64,000 nt of DNA from Variovorax sp. Root411 (GCF_001425205.1 NZ_LMDW01000015.1:124001-188000); one strand, 5' to 3'; positions 1 to 9,026 are shown, numbered from the stretch's first letter. Notes: generated from the letters alone by a model not told the origin. Numbers and translations: made by a program.

Positions 1-30
1 GACGATGTATTTGAGTTCGGTGAGAGTCAT
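1..30 (-). CDS. oxyR: OxyR-like LysR-family regulator, N-terminal ten codons only
   Basis: The reverse strand from 30 to 1 reads ATG and then codons for MTLTELKYIV, the usual opening of OxyR (hydrogen-peroxide-sensing LysR activator) in Burkholderiales. The rest lies beyond the left edge, so neither the redox cysteines nor the effector domain can be seen. OxyR and recG are often neighbours in proteobacteria, and recG lies on the same strand about 29 kb to the right. Ten residues cannot exclude another LysR protein with the same start. Confidence 0.55.
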   Translation of the reverse strand, partial: MTLTELKYIV

Positions 31-85
31 AGCTTGCGTCAATTATGCGCAAGGGTTTGTGACCCGGCCGAGCGTGGGTGAGGAC

Positions 86-166
86 CTGCTAACAGAAAGT
101 GGGATTTGCGAACAGAAAGTTGGCTTTGAAGCACTTTCGATTTGCCCTCTTTAACAGAAAGTTGGC
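86..166. repeat. Three direct copies of AACAGAAAGT near the left edge
   Basis: AACAGAAAGT followed by GGG or TGG occurs at 91, 111 and about 153. The first copy lies within CTGCTAACAGAAAGTGGG (86-103), which recurs in inverted orientation at 11273-11290. Repeated short motifs near an end are typical of some insertion-sequence termini, for example the IS21 family. No complete transposase of that type is visible here, so the assignment to an IS end is an inference. Confidence 0.45.
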
Positions 167-193
167 GCGCAAAGGTGCAAGAGGAAGCAGTCG

Positions 194-307
194 AGCGCCA
201 AGCTCAATGGGCAAGACCCGTACACCTACCTCAAGGACGTCCTGACTCGCCTGCCCACCCACCAGGCCCGCGACATCTCGGAGCTACTGCACCACCGCTG
301 GCTCCCA
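194..307 (+). pseudogene. IS66-family transposase (TnpC) C-terminal remnant
   Basis: This frame reads SAKLNGQDPYTYLKDVLTRL and continues with PTHQARDISELLHHRWLP. That is the conserved C-terminal tail of IS66-type TnpC transposases, where the family has LNG-x-DPYAYLxDVLxRLP followed by a WxP-like end. About 38 codons remain, with no catalytic DDE domain, no start and no tnpA/tnpB. It marks a decayed IS66 insertion next to the oxyR start. The sequence from 308 to 449 is non-coding and unrecognised. Confidence 0.7.
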
Positions 308-449
308 ACAGCATCACTACTGGCGCAAGCGGCCGTTGCGGCGGCCTGAACGGGTGCCCGAGTTCGGCCACTTGTTGACGTTCACGGGGAGCCGTTTGCG
401 GGCACCCCGCGGCTCGATGCCTCGGAGTTGCAAGTGAACTCCACGAGAG

Positions 450-1766
450 CTACCTCAAATCGTCGAGCGCTGGATCAACGTCCTCGGTGGGAAACGGAGC
501 AGGGTTTGCCAAGTAGGCCTGGGACAGGCGCGCGAACTGCCCGCCATCTGTCGTGATGTCCGCCGACACACTGCTTCCCGGGCTGAACTCGATGGCGAAA
601 ACGCCGATCGCCGTGTACTGCGTCGGATGCGTGAGCATGTAGTGAACATGATTGTCCCGGTAGTGTCCCGGCGTGCCGCCGGGGGTGGCCGAGGGCACCC
701 CCATCGGCGTTTGCCAAAACAGGATCGGCAGATTGCCGAGGATGCTGCGCACGGTGCTCCACTTGGCCAGCTCCTGGCTGTAGTTGGGCGTGGTGACGTT
801 GTTCTCGTCCAAGTAGAAGGGCCCGTTACCGCGCCCCGCGCACTGGGCCACCGGCGATGCCATTTCGAAGCAGCCGGCGTCACGGTCGCTCGTCTGCGCC
901 ACGATGAAGTCGGCCTTGTCCGCACCGACCTTCGCCATGAAATTGGCCACGGTGGTGGCATCGCCTCCCCAGAAGGACGGCGGGAAGCCCAGCTTCGCCT
1001 TGGGCGCATACGTGCGGCCGAGGGTCAGCAGGCACCCAGCGATGCCTACGGCCGTATCCGGCTGGCCGGCGCACTCCGTGACCATGCTGACGCGCGCCGG
1101 CACCGTCGTCGGATCGCCGCCTGACTTGCCCTGCAGGAAGCCCCAGAAGTCAGGCTCGAGGTTGACCAGGGCGGGCTGGCCGGTGGCGCCGATCTTCTGG
1201 TACATCAGCTTTGTTTGCGCCCAGTAGGTCGTCATGAACGCCACGTCGTTGACCTCGATCATGTCGGCTTCGCCAGGCTGGGCCATCTGAAACAGCGTGA
1301 ACATCGGCACGGCCCCCATCGCCTTGGCGGTGGCCGAGAAGTAAGTCACGTTGGCACCGTCCGGACTGTTCCAGGAGGGCCATGCGCCCGGGCCGACGCC
1401 TACGAGGTAGGTCTGGTAGATGTCTGGACGGATCTGCTGGCTCGTGATGTCCGAGACCTTGTTGGCGGCGCCGAGGCCAACGAGAAGCCGACTGGGCATG
1501 CCAAGAGCTGCGGTGATAGACGGAGACGGAGACGGAGACGGAGACGGCGCAGGCGCAGGCTCAGGTGCGGGCGCAGGTGCGGTTGTGCCTGCAACGAGCG
1601 CTGCTGTCGAAGTGCCTGACGACCCACCGCCACAAGCCGCGACCCATGTGCTCAGCAGGCTCATCGCGATGAGCCGCGCGCACTTCCAGTTGCGGGGGAT
1701 CGTCGATGGAGCCGGCGACGATCGGTCGATGGACATCTCACTCATTATTTTTGTTATTTGTGACAT
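450..1766 (-). CDS. Exported lipoprotein, possible TIM-barrel glycoside-hydrolase-like protein
   Basis: A 438-aa protein with an N-terminal export signal ending in a lipobox-like WVAAC at about residues 43-47, then a Pro/Ser/Ala linker (APAPEPAPAP and SPSPSPSPS), then a globular domain. That domain has acidic and aromatic motifs reminiscent of sugar-acting barrels (NLEPDFWGFLQ, GFPPSFWGG, LPILFWQTPMG, HYRDNHVHYML). The Glu/Asp in NLEPD is a plausible catalytic acid, but I cannot assign a family. Other in-frame ATGs lie at 1745 and 1736; none has a strong ribosome-binding site. It precedes an alginate-lyase-like gene on the same strand, so a shared polysaccharide role is possible but unproven. 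Confidence 0.7.
   Translation of the reverse strand: MSQITKIMSEMSIDRSSPAPSTIPRNWKCARLIAMSLLSTWVAACGGGSSGTSTAALVAGTTAPAPAPEPAPAPSPSPSPSPSITAALGMPSRLLVGLGAANKVSDITSQQIRPDIYQTYLVGVGPGAWPSWNSPDGANVTYFSATAKAMGAVPMFTLFQMAQPGEADMIEVNDVAFMTTYWAQTKLMYQKIGATGQPALVNLEPDFWGFLQGKSGGDPTTVPARVSMVTECAGQPDTAVGIAGCLLTLGRTYAPKAKLGFPPSFWGGDATTVANFMAKVGADKADFIVAQTSDRDAGCFEMASPVAQCAGRGNGPFYLDENNVTTPNYSQELAKWSTVRSILGNLPILFWQTPMGVPSATPGGTPGHYRDNHVHYMLTHPTQYTAIGVFAIEFSPGSSVSADITTDGGQFARLSQAYLANPAPFPTEDVDPALDDLR
1519..1550. repeat. Hexanucleotide GGAGAC tandem encoding a Ser-Pro linker
   Basis: About five tandem copies of GGAGAC (plus strand) encode the SPSPSPSP stretch of the lipoprotein on the minus strand. Such a tract can change copy number by slippage in multiples of two codons without breaking the frame. 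It would act as a flexible spacer between the lipid anchor and the globular domain. Confidence 0.7.
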
Positions 1767-2306
1767 TTTTGGTTAATTGCTTGTAATTGTGTAAATACAG
1801 CAAGAACCAAACCACTTAGATCGTCGCCGCACGACCGTGAAAAAGCGACAAGTTGCGTCGCCCTGATCGATGCGCCGGCAAGTTGAAACGCCGAGCGCCG
1901 ACCGACGTGGTTCAACCAAGGGTTGCACGTCCAGGGGCCGAGGAGCTGGAAGGGCGGTGCCATGGCCGCGCCCGTCCATCGCGCATCGGGTTCACTACGG
2001 CTTGGAAACGAACAGCCCCAGTTCGGAAACAGCCGTGTAGGTGGGATCGCCGTTGTTGGCTGTGATGTTCAGCCGGTAGTAGCGATAGGAGCCCGGACTC
2101 GCGACCGCGTAGGTCTTCAGCTCGGCGCGCTTCTGGTCGCTTTGCGTGTCGAGCGTGGTCCAGGTGGCGCCGTCGTTGGAGGCCTGCAACTGCCAGTCCT
2201 TCGGATCGCGCGGGACCGGATTGGTGGTGCTGGTGACCGCATAACGCTGGACGCGCTCCGTATGGCCGAGGTCGTACTGCAGCCAGCCGGTCGTGCCGGA
2301 GTAGAA

Positions 2307-2309
2307 CTA
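2307..2309 (-). other. In-frame amber codon in the discoidin domain
   Basis: The codon is TAG on the minus strand between CAA (Gln) and TTC (Phe). The reading frame on both sides encodes one continuous F5/8 type C domain, so this is a nonsense point change and not a frameshift. Readthrough would restore an 858-residue protein. Confidence 0.8.
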
Positions 2310-4350
2310 TTGCGTCGCCGAGTTCTGGTCGAAGGCGCTTTCAGCGTTGCCGGAGTTGCTCGCGCTGTCGTTGGCGGTGCCACCGGTGGTGACATTCACC
2401 ACCGAACGAGCCGGTGTGGCGCTGTCCGCAGGAGAACTACCGCTCGTTCCGGCGGAGTTGGTCGCCGTGATGGTGTAGTAGTAGGTCGTGCCATTGGTCA
2501 CGGACGTGTCCGTGTAGCTGCTGCCGGTGACGCCTGATGCAATGGTCTCGTAGGGCCCGCCACTGAACTCGGAGCGGTTGACCGTGTAGCCGGTTGCCCC
2601 GAAGGACGCCTGCCATCGCAACGGGACGGCACCATCGCCCGGCGAGGCCAGCAGCATGGCGGGCGCCTCGGGGATGACGCTCAGCGCACCACCGTCGCCG
2701 CCGGTGATCTGCACGTTGCTGAAGGTGGAGCTGTTCAGGGTGCTGGCGACTGACGAGACCACCAGTCCGACATAGATCGTGTCGGGAACGGGAGCTACGA
2801 TGCGGCCGACATTGGTGGCTGCCCAATTGGTGCCATCGGGAGAAACGTAGCCGGTGATGATGTTCCCGATGCGCTCGAGCTTCACCCAGTACGAGGGCGT
2901 GGAACTGGCGATGCCCATGGCTTTGTTTGCATAGTTCGAGCCACCATACACCGCGAGTCCCTGCATGTTCTGTTTGGCCTGGCCACTGCTGGCGATGGCC
3001 ATCGAGGCGTGGGGAGCGTATGGCTCCAGGCTTGTTCGCATCATCACGCCCGCCACTGCGGCCGGACTGGTGTTCTGGACGGAATCGACTTTCGCGACGA
3101 TGGCGCTGTTGCCGGTCAGGGCCTTGTAGACGAAGTGGGAAGCGTCTTGCGTGCCCCGGAAGATATCGTTGCCCGCTCCCTGAACCGTCCATTTGCCGTT
3201 GGCGTAGGTGGCCACGCCCGCCGGGGAGGCGCTCCCGATGTCCGCACTGCTGAACCCCGAGGTGATCGAGGCAGTGGAAGGAATGGGCAGCGCCGGCGGC
3301 GGCGTCGCCTTCGAGGTGTCGGTGTCCTTGAGGAACATGAAGCTGGTGCCATCCACCGGCATCCGGAGGCGCCTCTGCGCGATGAAGGGTGCCTGGAGAC
3401 CCTTGCGGAGGACGTAGGCGCCGTAGATCTGCGTCAGCGCCACGCTTCCGCCATTGGCGCCGTCCCAGCCGCGATTGGTGACGTCGGTGAGGTAGTAGCG
3501 ATCGGTGGTGCCGAAAGGAAGGGCTGTTGTTGGGACGAGCTCGTTCACCCTCGCGAAATACTCACCCGCGGCCAGCAGGCGATTGTCGAAATCGGAATAG
3601 ATATCGATGCCCTGGCTCCAGAGCGCTTCGGCGAGCATGGTCAGTGACTTGAGCTGCCCATAGCCATGCCCTTGATCGCGCAGGTAGTCGCCAAGCATGC
3701 CGATGTCGTTGGAATTTCGCAGTCCGATGTGGGCGAGTGTGCGGGTCTGATAAACGACCCTGTCCAATGTCTCGATATCGTCGTTGTAGATCGCCATCAG
3801 TCCCAATGCGGTGAGGGCCAGGGCGCCCTTGTTGGCGGCGCCGAACTGGCTTTCGCCATAGGGGTTCGCCGCCGGCATCAGCACGTCCTTGAAGTACTTC
3901 TTGACGGTCGCGGTGTCGTCCTCCTTCCAGCCCGGCCATGTGGCGCGCAGGATTTCCGCGCCGCCCACGAACTGGAGCGCGTAGTCGCCCAGGTCGAGCA
4001 TCGACTCGCGACCCGAGAACTCAGTCTGGGTGGTGGCCCACCCAAGCAGCAACTTGCTCGCATTCACCGCATATTGCTCGTTCCGGGTGAAGTACCACAT
4101 CCGCGAGAGATTCGAGATCGCGACCATATCGGAGCGCCAAGCATTGAGATTCTCGTCGGGGGCGCGGCTCACCTTCGCGAATGGGCCACCACGCCCTGCG
4201 TAGCTGAGCCTGGACTCGGGACTGCCCGCCAGCTGGTTGTAGCCGGACTTCCATGGCTCCTTGCCCTGGTCGACGTAGGCCTTGAGCGTCGCGAGATCCG
4301 AGAGGGTGACCCCAACGCCTGGGTGCTTGATGACGCGGACCCCGGGGGTG

Positions 4351-4470
4351 TCTCCCGGCGCTGCGGGGATCTCGGGGGTGCCCCCCGTGGCGGCGGGAGT
4401 CTCCGGTGTGCCTCCCGCGACAGCGGGGACCTCTGGGGTGTCTCCCGTGGCAACGGGGGTCTCCGCAGCG
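4351..4470. repeat. Four degenerate 30-bp tandem units in the alginate-lyase linker
   Basis: Units begin at 4351, 4381, 4411 and 4441. Each encodes ten residues of the pattern G-D/G-T-P-E-x-P-x-x-x on the minus strand (for example GDTPEVPAVA and GGTPETPAAT). The linker joins the lipid anchor to the lyase domain. The units differ at many third positions, so the array is old or under selection for the peptide. Confidence 0.8.
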
Positions 4471-4571
4471 CCTCCCGTCTGGGCACTTCCCGCATTGCCG
4501 CCACCGCAACCCGGGAGCGCGACCGAGTTCAAGACAAGCAACGCAACAGCAATAAGAGTTTTATCAAACAT

Positions 4572-5371
4572 AGAAACTTTCTTAGTCAATGCGCGAAAAA
4601 GCCGCAGAACCCGGCGCGGGCCACCAGCTTTCCTCCAGGCGTTGATTTCATCGATAAGCCCGCAATCCGCCTTGAAGGCTTTTCGGCTCGCGAGGCAGGC
4701 AGATCCGGACATTCGTCCTAGAAGAGGAAGCGAGCACCGGAGTGTTGATTTCCCTCGATATGAATCCGCCTCTTTGCGAGCCAGATAGCTCAAGATATCG
4801 AAGGCTTTCGGCTTCTTTTGACGTTGGACTACCTGAACGAGGTTCGCCCTGTTGTGTTGGACCGGACGGTGTCGTTCAGGACCGGCCTTGAAGTTGAGGC
4901 GAAGAGGCTGGAGCAATCCTCTATTAAATTAACATTTTGACACAATGTTGAGGAAATAGCCGGCATCCGAATGCCTTTAAAAGTGATCGACTGAATCTCA
5001 TTTTTGGAACAAAAGCCGCCCCCTCGGCGCTGGGGTGGTCCATATCAAATGAACTCGCCCTACGAGCAACTCAACGCCCAGCAGAAGGCGCTCTTCGAGG
5101 AGTCGGTGTACGCCGACATTTCTTTGCCCACTGTTTAGCGATGGTGGGATTCAAAATCTGGGAGGAAGGGGCGCTCGAACTCGGGCAGTTTCGAAAGCAG
5201 ATGCGCAGCGCTCCTACGTACCAAGCTGATCGGCGCCCGCGTCAGCACCACTCAAAAATGCCAAGCCCTCTCCGGATTGACAAAGAAACTGCTTGGGTCC
5301 CGTTGCGATTCGGCATCTCCTGAAAAGGGGCAACCCTAGACTTATTCCCTCTCAACGCAGCGGGTGAACCC
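4572..5371. other. 800-bp low-coding interval holding a possible operator and ORF scraps
   Basis: No convincing gene is present. The interval is more AT-rich than its surroundings at 4910-5010. It contains the palindrome AACATTTTGACACAATGTT at 4931-4949 and a 29-codon reading frame at 5049-5138 (MNSPYEQLNAQQKALFEESV onward). That frame looks like a scrap of a lost gene but I do not recognise it. The interval separates the polysaccharide genes (minus) from the HAD/kinase operon (plus), so it should carry promoters for both. Confidence 0.5.
4931..4949. promoter_or_regulatory. Palindromic operator candidate upstream of the lyase gene
   Basis: AACATTTTGACACAATGTT is symmetric at 16 of the 18 non-central positions: arms AACATT and AATGTT, and inner TG/CA. 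It lies in an AT-rich patch about 360 bp before the alginate-lyase start. The symmetry fits a dimeric repressor or activator. No regulator gene is adjacent, so its partner is unknown. Confidence 0.35.
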
Positions 5372-6037
5372 ATGATATTCAAACCAAAATTTATCAGCTT
5401 CGATTGCTATGGAACGCTCATCAATTTCGAGATGGGCCCGACGGCAAAAGTCCTGTTCAAGGACCGCGTGCCGGTCGACCGGATGCCGGCGTTCCTGGAC
5501 AGTTTTCGCGCCTATCGCCTTGACGAGGTACTGGGCGACTGGAAGCCGTTTTACGACGTGGTGGCGAATTCCATCCAGCGTGCCTGCAAAGCGCACGGTA
5601 TCGAATATCTGGCATCGGATGCGGTCTCTCTGTACGACGCGGTGCCGACCTGGCAGCCTCATCCAAACGTGGTCGAGGTGCTGGAGGCGATCGCGCCGCA
5701 CGTGCCGCTGGTGATCCTGTCGAACTCGATGGTCGACCTCATCCCTCGCAGCGTCGCGCACCTCAAGGCCCCTTTCCATGCGGTCTACACCGCCGAGGAA
5801 GCCCGCGCGTACAAGCCGCGCATGCAAGCCTTCGAATACATGTTCGACGAACTCGGCTGCGGGCCCGATCAGATGATGCATGTCTCGTCGAGCTTCCGGT
5901 ATGACCTGATGACGGCGTCAGACCTGGGCTTCATGGCCAAGGCCTTCATCGACCGTGGTCACGAGCCCACGTCAAGCGAATATGGCGTGAGCCGCTTGAC
6001 CGACGTTCGTCAGCTTCCTGCGCTGCTCGGACTCTGA
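5372..6037 (+). CDS. HAD-superfamily hydrolase, haloacid dehalogenase type II-like
   Basis: A 221-aa HAD hydrolase. Motif I is FISFDCYGTLI with the nucleophile Asp near residue 10, motif II is ILSNS near residue 118, and a lysine motif is seen in ARAYKPRMQAFEY. The length and the DCYGTL form are those of L-2-haloacid dehalogenase type II proteins, but many of these act on phosphates. Its stop overlaps the start of the next gene by one base (TGATG), so it is translationally coupled to the kinase. That makes a phosphatase or catabolic role linked to the kinase product more likely than dehalogenation. The real substrate is unknown. Confidence 0.8.
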   Translation: MIFKPKFISFDCYGTLINFEMGPTAKVLFKDRVPVDRMPAFLDSFRAYRLDEVLGDWKPFYDVVANSIQRACKAHGIEYLASDAVSLYDAVPTWQPHPNVVEVLEAIAPHVPLVILSNSMVDLIPRSVAHLKAPFHAVYTAEEARAYKPRMQAFEYMFDELGCGPDQMMHVSSSFRYDLMTASDLGFMAKAFIDRGHEPTSSEYGVSRLTDVRQLPALLGL

Positions 6038-7140
6038 TGGCCAGCCTGCACCTCCACCCGGGGACCCGGGGGGTGCCCGAGGGGCGCCCGACCGAGGCCG
6101 CCGCGCTGAGCACCCCGGCGCCCGACCTGGCGCCGGCCGAGGTGCAGGCGCTGGTGGAACGCCTCTACGGCATCCATGGCGTGGTGAAGTCGCTGGCCGG
6201 CGAGCGCGACCAGAATTGCGCTGTGGAGTCCGCCGACGGCACGCGCTACGTGTTCAAGATCAGCAACCCCTCCGAGCCGGTATCGCTGGTCGACTTCCAG
6301 ATCGCCGCCATCGAGCACGTCGCCCGCACATCGCCCGGCCAGCCTGTCCCCCGCGTCGTTCGGACTGTAGACGGCCGCGCACGTGAAACCGTGACGCTCG
6401 CCGACGGCGCCCGGACCACCGTGCGCATGCTCACTTACCTGGAGGGCATCCAGGTCCGGGAGACACAGCGCACCGCCGCACAGCGCGTGGCGATGGGCAA
6501 GGGTCTGGCCGAACTGAACCTTGCCCTGCAGGGCTTCACGCACCCTGCGGCCACGCACGACCTGCTGTGGAACGTGTCGGCCGCGCACCGACTGACCGTC
6601 CAACTCGACAGCCTGGTCGAAGGACCGCAACGTGCGCTGGCCCGATCGTTCATGACGCGCTTCATCAAGCATGTGCTGCCCCGCCTTGCGTCGGTGAGGG
6701 CGCAGGTGATCCACAACGACTATCACCTCTACAACGTGCTGGTCGCGCCGGACGATCAGGCGCGCATCACCGGCATCATCGATTTCGGCGACATGCTCCA
6801 TGCGCCACTGGTCGGCGAGGTGGCGACGGCCGCCGCCTTCCACATGACCGGCAGCGCCGACCCGTTCGAAGGACCGGCGCAGTTCGTCGGCGCCTACCAG
6901 GCCGTCCTGCCATTGACCGAGCCGGAGCAGGACATCGTCGCCGACCTCATGGCGACACGCCACCTCATCACGGCATTGATCTCGGAGTGGCGCGCCCTGC
7001 GCTATCCCGAAAACCGCAGCTACATCATGCGCCACAACCCCGCGGCGTGGGAGGCACTGTCACAGATGGCAGACCTCTCGCGCCATGAAGCGCGCGACCG
7101 CTTATTGACGCCATCACGACGAAACGGAAGCTCCCCATGA
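6037..7140 (+). CDS. APH-fold small-molecule kinase, hydroxylysine-kinase-like
   Basis: A 367-aa aminoglycoside-phosphotransferase-fold protein. The Brenner motif VIHNDYHLYNVLV (catalytic Asp near 229) and the metal-binding IIDFGDM are intact. An N-terminal lobe starts at about residue 40 with an ATP-binding NCAVESADG-YVFKI stretch. Its genetic partner is a class III phospho-lyase-type enzyme, the same pairing as hydroxylysine kinase with 5-phosphohydroxylysine phospho-lyase in animals. The stop overlaps the next start by four bases (ATGA). I infer that it phosphorylates an amino alcohol or hydroxy-amino acid. Antibiotic resistance is unlikely from context. Confidence 0.8.
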   Translation: MASLHLHPGTRGVPEGRPTEAAALSTPAPDLAPAEVQALVERLYGIHGVVKSLAGERDQNCAVESADGTRYVFKISNPSEPVSLVDFQIAAIEHVARTSPGQPVPRVVRTVDGRARETVTLADGARTTVRMLTYLEGIQVRETQRTAAQRVAMGKGLAELNLALQGFTHPAATHDLLWNVSAAHRLTVQLDSLVEGPQRALARSFMTRFIKHVLPRLASVRAQVIHNDYHLYNVLVAPDDQARITGIIDFGDMLHAPLVGEVATAAAFHMTGSADPFEGPAQFVGAYQAVLPLTEPEQDIVADLMATRHLITALISEWRALRYPENRSYIMRHNPAAWEALSQMADLSRHEARDRLLTPSRRNGSSP

Positions 7141-8495
7141 AAGCCACTGCTGACCTCAACATGGTCAACGCCTACATCCCCGGCCGCGCCAACGTCGGCC
7201 CCGTCACCGAGGCAATGATCGAGCGGCGCAATGCGCTGCTTGGCCCGGCCTACCGGCTGATGTACGAACACCCGCTGCACATCGTGCGCGGTGACGGTGT
7301 GTGGTTGATGGACCCGGAAGGCCGCCGATACCTCGACGTCTACAACAATGTCACCTCGCTCGGTCACTGCCACCCCGCAGTGACCGAGGCGATCTGCCGC
7401 CAGGTGCAGACGCTTGCGACCAATACGCGATACCTCCACGACACCATCCTCGAGCTGGCGGAGCGCCTGCTCGCCAGCGTGCCCGGCACGGACCTCGCCC
7501 ACCTGATGCTGACCTGCACCGGCAGCGAGGCCAACGACCTGGCCTATCGCATCGCCAAGGTACGCACCGGCGGCACGGGTGTGATCGTCACCGACACGGC
7601 CTACCACGGCATCACCGACGCGGTGTCGCAGTTCTCGCCATCGCTCGGCGTGAGCGTCGCCCTTGGTCCGCACGTTCGCCTGGTGTCGGCGCCGCGCCTG
7701 TACCACGCCGAAGGCACCGACCTTGGCGAGCGCTTCACGCGCGACGTCGAGGCGGCTATCGCCGATCTGCAGCGCCACGGCATCAAGCCGGCGGCCTTGA
7801 TCGTCGATTCGCTTTTCACCAGCGACGGCATCCTGCCCGGGCCTGCGGGCTTCCTGAAGGGAGCGGTCGAGGCGATCAAGCGCGCTGGCGGCCTGTTCAT
7901 CGCCGACGAAGTGCAGCCCGGCTTCGGCCGCACGGGCGAGCACATGTGGGGCTTCCAGCGCCACAGCCTCGTTCCTGACATCGTCACCATGGGCAAGCCG
8001 ATGGGCAACGGCCAGCCGATCGCGGGCCTCCTCGCGACAGCCGATGCCCTGGCGGAATTCGGCAAGAACTCCCGCTACTTCAACACCTTCGCCGGCAACA
8101 CGGTCTCATGCGCGGCTGCCTTGGCAGTGCTGGAGACCATCGAGCGGAGCCAGCTGGTGCCGCACGCAGCCAAGGTCGGCAAGGTGCTGCTCGACGGCAT
8201 CGTCGGGCTCGGCGCGAAGCACGAGGCCATCGGCGACGTTCGGGGGGCAGGGCTTTTCGTCGGCGTCGAGCTCGTATCGGATCGGACGACGCGGGCGCCG
8301 GACCGCGGCCTTGCCAGCCAGGTGGTCAACCTGATGCGCGACAAGGGCGTGCTGCTCAGCGCCTGCGCCCAGGGGCACAACGTGCTGAAGATCCGCCCGC
8401 CGCTGGTGCTCTCGGCTGAGCAGGCCGGTATGGTTGTCGAGGCGCTCGACGAATCGCTCACCCAGGCGAAGCGCGGGTCGCCTGGCTCGAGTTGA
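7137..8495 (+). CDS. Class III PLP enzyme of the phospho-lyase (AGXT2-like) type
   Basis: A 452-aa fold-type I PLP enzyme. The PLP lysine lies in VTMGKPMGNGQPIAG. The GKPMGNG form is typical of ethanolamine-phosphate and 5-phosphohydroxylysine phospho-lyases; ordinary class III aminotransferases usually have KGxxGG-like loops. The cofactor Asp is in LFIADEVQPGFGRTG. It is the third gene of a tightly overlapping operon with the HAD protein and the kinase, and is followed by an Lrp regulator. A reaction releasing ammonia and phosphate from a phosphorylated amino alcohol is inferred. Plain transaminase activity remains possible. Confidence 0.8.
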   Translation: MKATADLNMVNAYIPGRANVGPVTEAMIERRNALLGPAYRLMYEHPLHIVRGDGVWLMDPEGRRYLDVYNNVTSLGHCHPAVTEAICRQVQTLATNTRYLHDTILELAERLLASVPGTDLAHLMLTCTGSEANDLAYRIAKVRTGGTGVIVTDTAYHGITDAVSQFSPSLGVSVALGPHVRLVSAPRLYHAEGTDLGERFTRDVEAAIADLQRHGIKPAALIVDSLFTSDGILPGPAGFLKGAVEAIKRAGGLFIADEVQPGFGRTGEHMWGFQRHSLVPDIVTMGKPMGNGQPIAGLLATADALAEFGKNSRYFNTFAGNTVSCAAALAVLETIERSQLVPHAAKVGKVLLDGIVGLGAKHEAIGDVRGAGLFVGVELVSDRTTRAPDRGLASQVVNLMRDKGVLLSACAQGHNVLKIRPPLVLSAEQAGMVVEALDESLTQAKRGSPGSS

Positions 8496-8510
8496 CGGTA
8501 CGATCACTTC

Positions 8511-9011
8511 ATGAGATCAGCAGTTTCGTTCGACCGGTTCGACCTCAAGATCCTGGTGCATCTCCAGCGCGAGGGGCGCTGCTCGAACGTCGATCTGGCC
8601 GAGTCCATAGGCCTCAGCCCCAGCCCGTGTCTCATGCGCACCAGGCGGCTGGAGGAGACTGGGCTGATCCGCGGCTACAGCGCCGACATCGCGCTGGAAA
8701 AGCTGGGGGACCACGTCATCGTGTTCTCGGAGGTCACCCTCGGCAGCCACCGACCGGATGATTTCCGCAGATTCGAGGAAGCCGCCGCGAAGTACGAGGA
8801 GATCGTCGAGTGCTACAACGTCAGCGGCGGCTATGACTACCTGCTGAAGATCGTGGCGCCCGGCGTCGGCTATTTTCAGGCTCTGATGGAAAAGATGCTG
8901 GAAGACGATATCGGCATCGAGCGCTTCGCCAGCCGCATCGTCCTGCGTCAGTCGCTGGGCCGGCGCGGGTATCCGCTGCGCATCATTGCGACCCAGAAAC
9001 GGTGGGATTGA
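8511..9011 (+). CDS. Lrp/AsnC-family transcriptional regulator
   Basis: A 166-aa protein with an N-terminal winged helix-turn-helix (DLKILVHLQREGRCSNVDLA to about residue 55) and a C-terminal RAM ligand-binding domain (VSGGYDYLLKIVAPG). It starts 15 bp after the phospho-lyase-type gene on the same strand. It probably controls the HAD-kinase-lyase operon, or the dehydratase/cyclodeaminase genes that run toward it. The effector should be an amino acid, in keeping with the family. Confidence 0.85.
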   Translation: MRSAVSFDRFDLKILVHLQREGRCSNVDLAESIGLSPSPCLMRTRRLEETGLIRGYSADIALEKLGDHVIVFSEVTLGSHRPDDFRRFEEAAAKYEEIVECYNVSGGYDYLLKIVAPGVGYFQALMEKMLEDDIGIERFASRIVLRQSLGRRGYPLRIIATQKRWD

Positions 9012-9026
9012 CGGTTGCGGGCCAAC

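Larger units (their letters stand above)
1995..4571 (-). pseudogene. Alginate-lyase-like lipoprotein with FnIII and discoidin domains, interrupted by an in-frame TAG
   Basis: Starting at 4571 the protein opens MFDKTLIAVALLVL with lipobox LPGC, then a 30-bp-periodic Pro-rich linker. An alginate-lyase-type helical domain follows (N-rich AWRSDMVAISNLSRMWYFT, and DLGDYALQFVGG), then a laminin-G/DUF1349-like beta domain, a fibronectin type III domain and an F5/8 type C (discoidin) domain. The frame is stopped at 2307-2309 by TAG after DQNSATQ. The same frame then continues FYSGTTGWLQYDLG and runs to a normal stop at 1995. Discoidin domains usually have a Trp there, so a single TGG to TAG change is the simplest explanation. 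The product to 2310 (754 aa) keeps the whole catalytic domain and may still act. Sequence upstream of 4571 does not look coding. Confidence 0.75.

Noticed and set aside
2307-2309. TAG as a pyrrolysine or selenocysteine-like recoded codon
   Set aside because: Selenocysteine uses TGA, and pyrrolysine genes are not expected in this lineage. A simple Trp-to-stop mutation explains the data.
4572-4916. N-terminal extension of the alginate-lyase frame beyond the chosen start
   Set aside because: The lipoprotein signal begins at 4571. The extension has no export signal or homology and would bury the signal peptide.
6037-7140. Aminoglycoside resistance gene
   Set aside because: The APH fold is shared by many metabolic kinases, and the coupling to a phospho-lyase-type enzyme and a HAD protein argues for catabolism.
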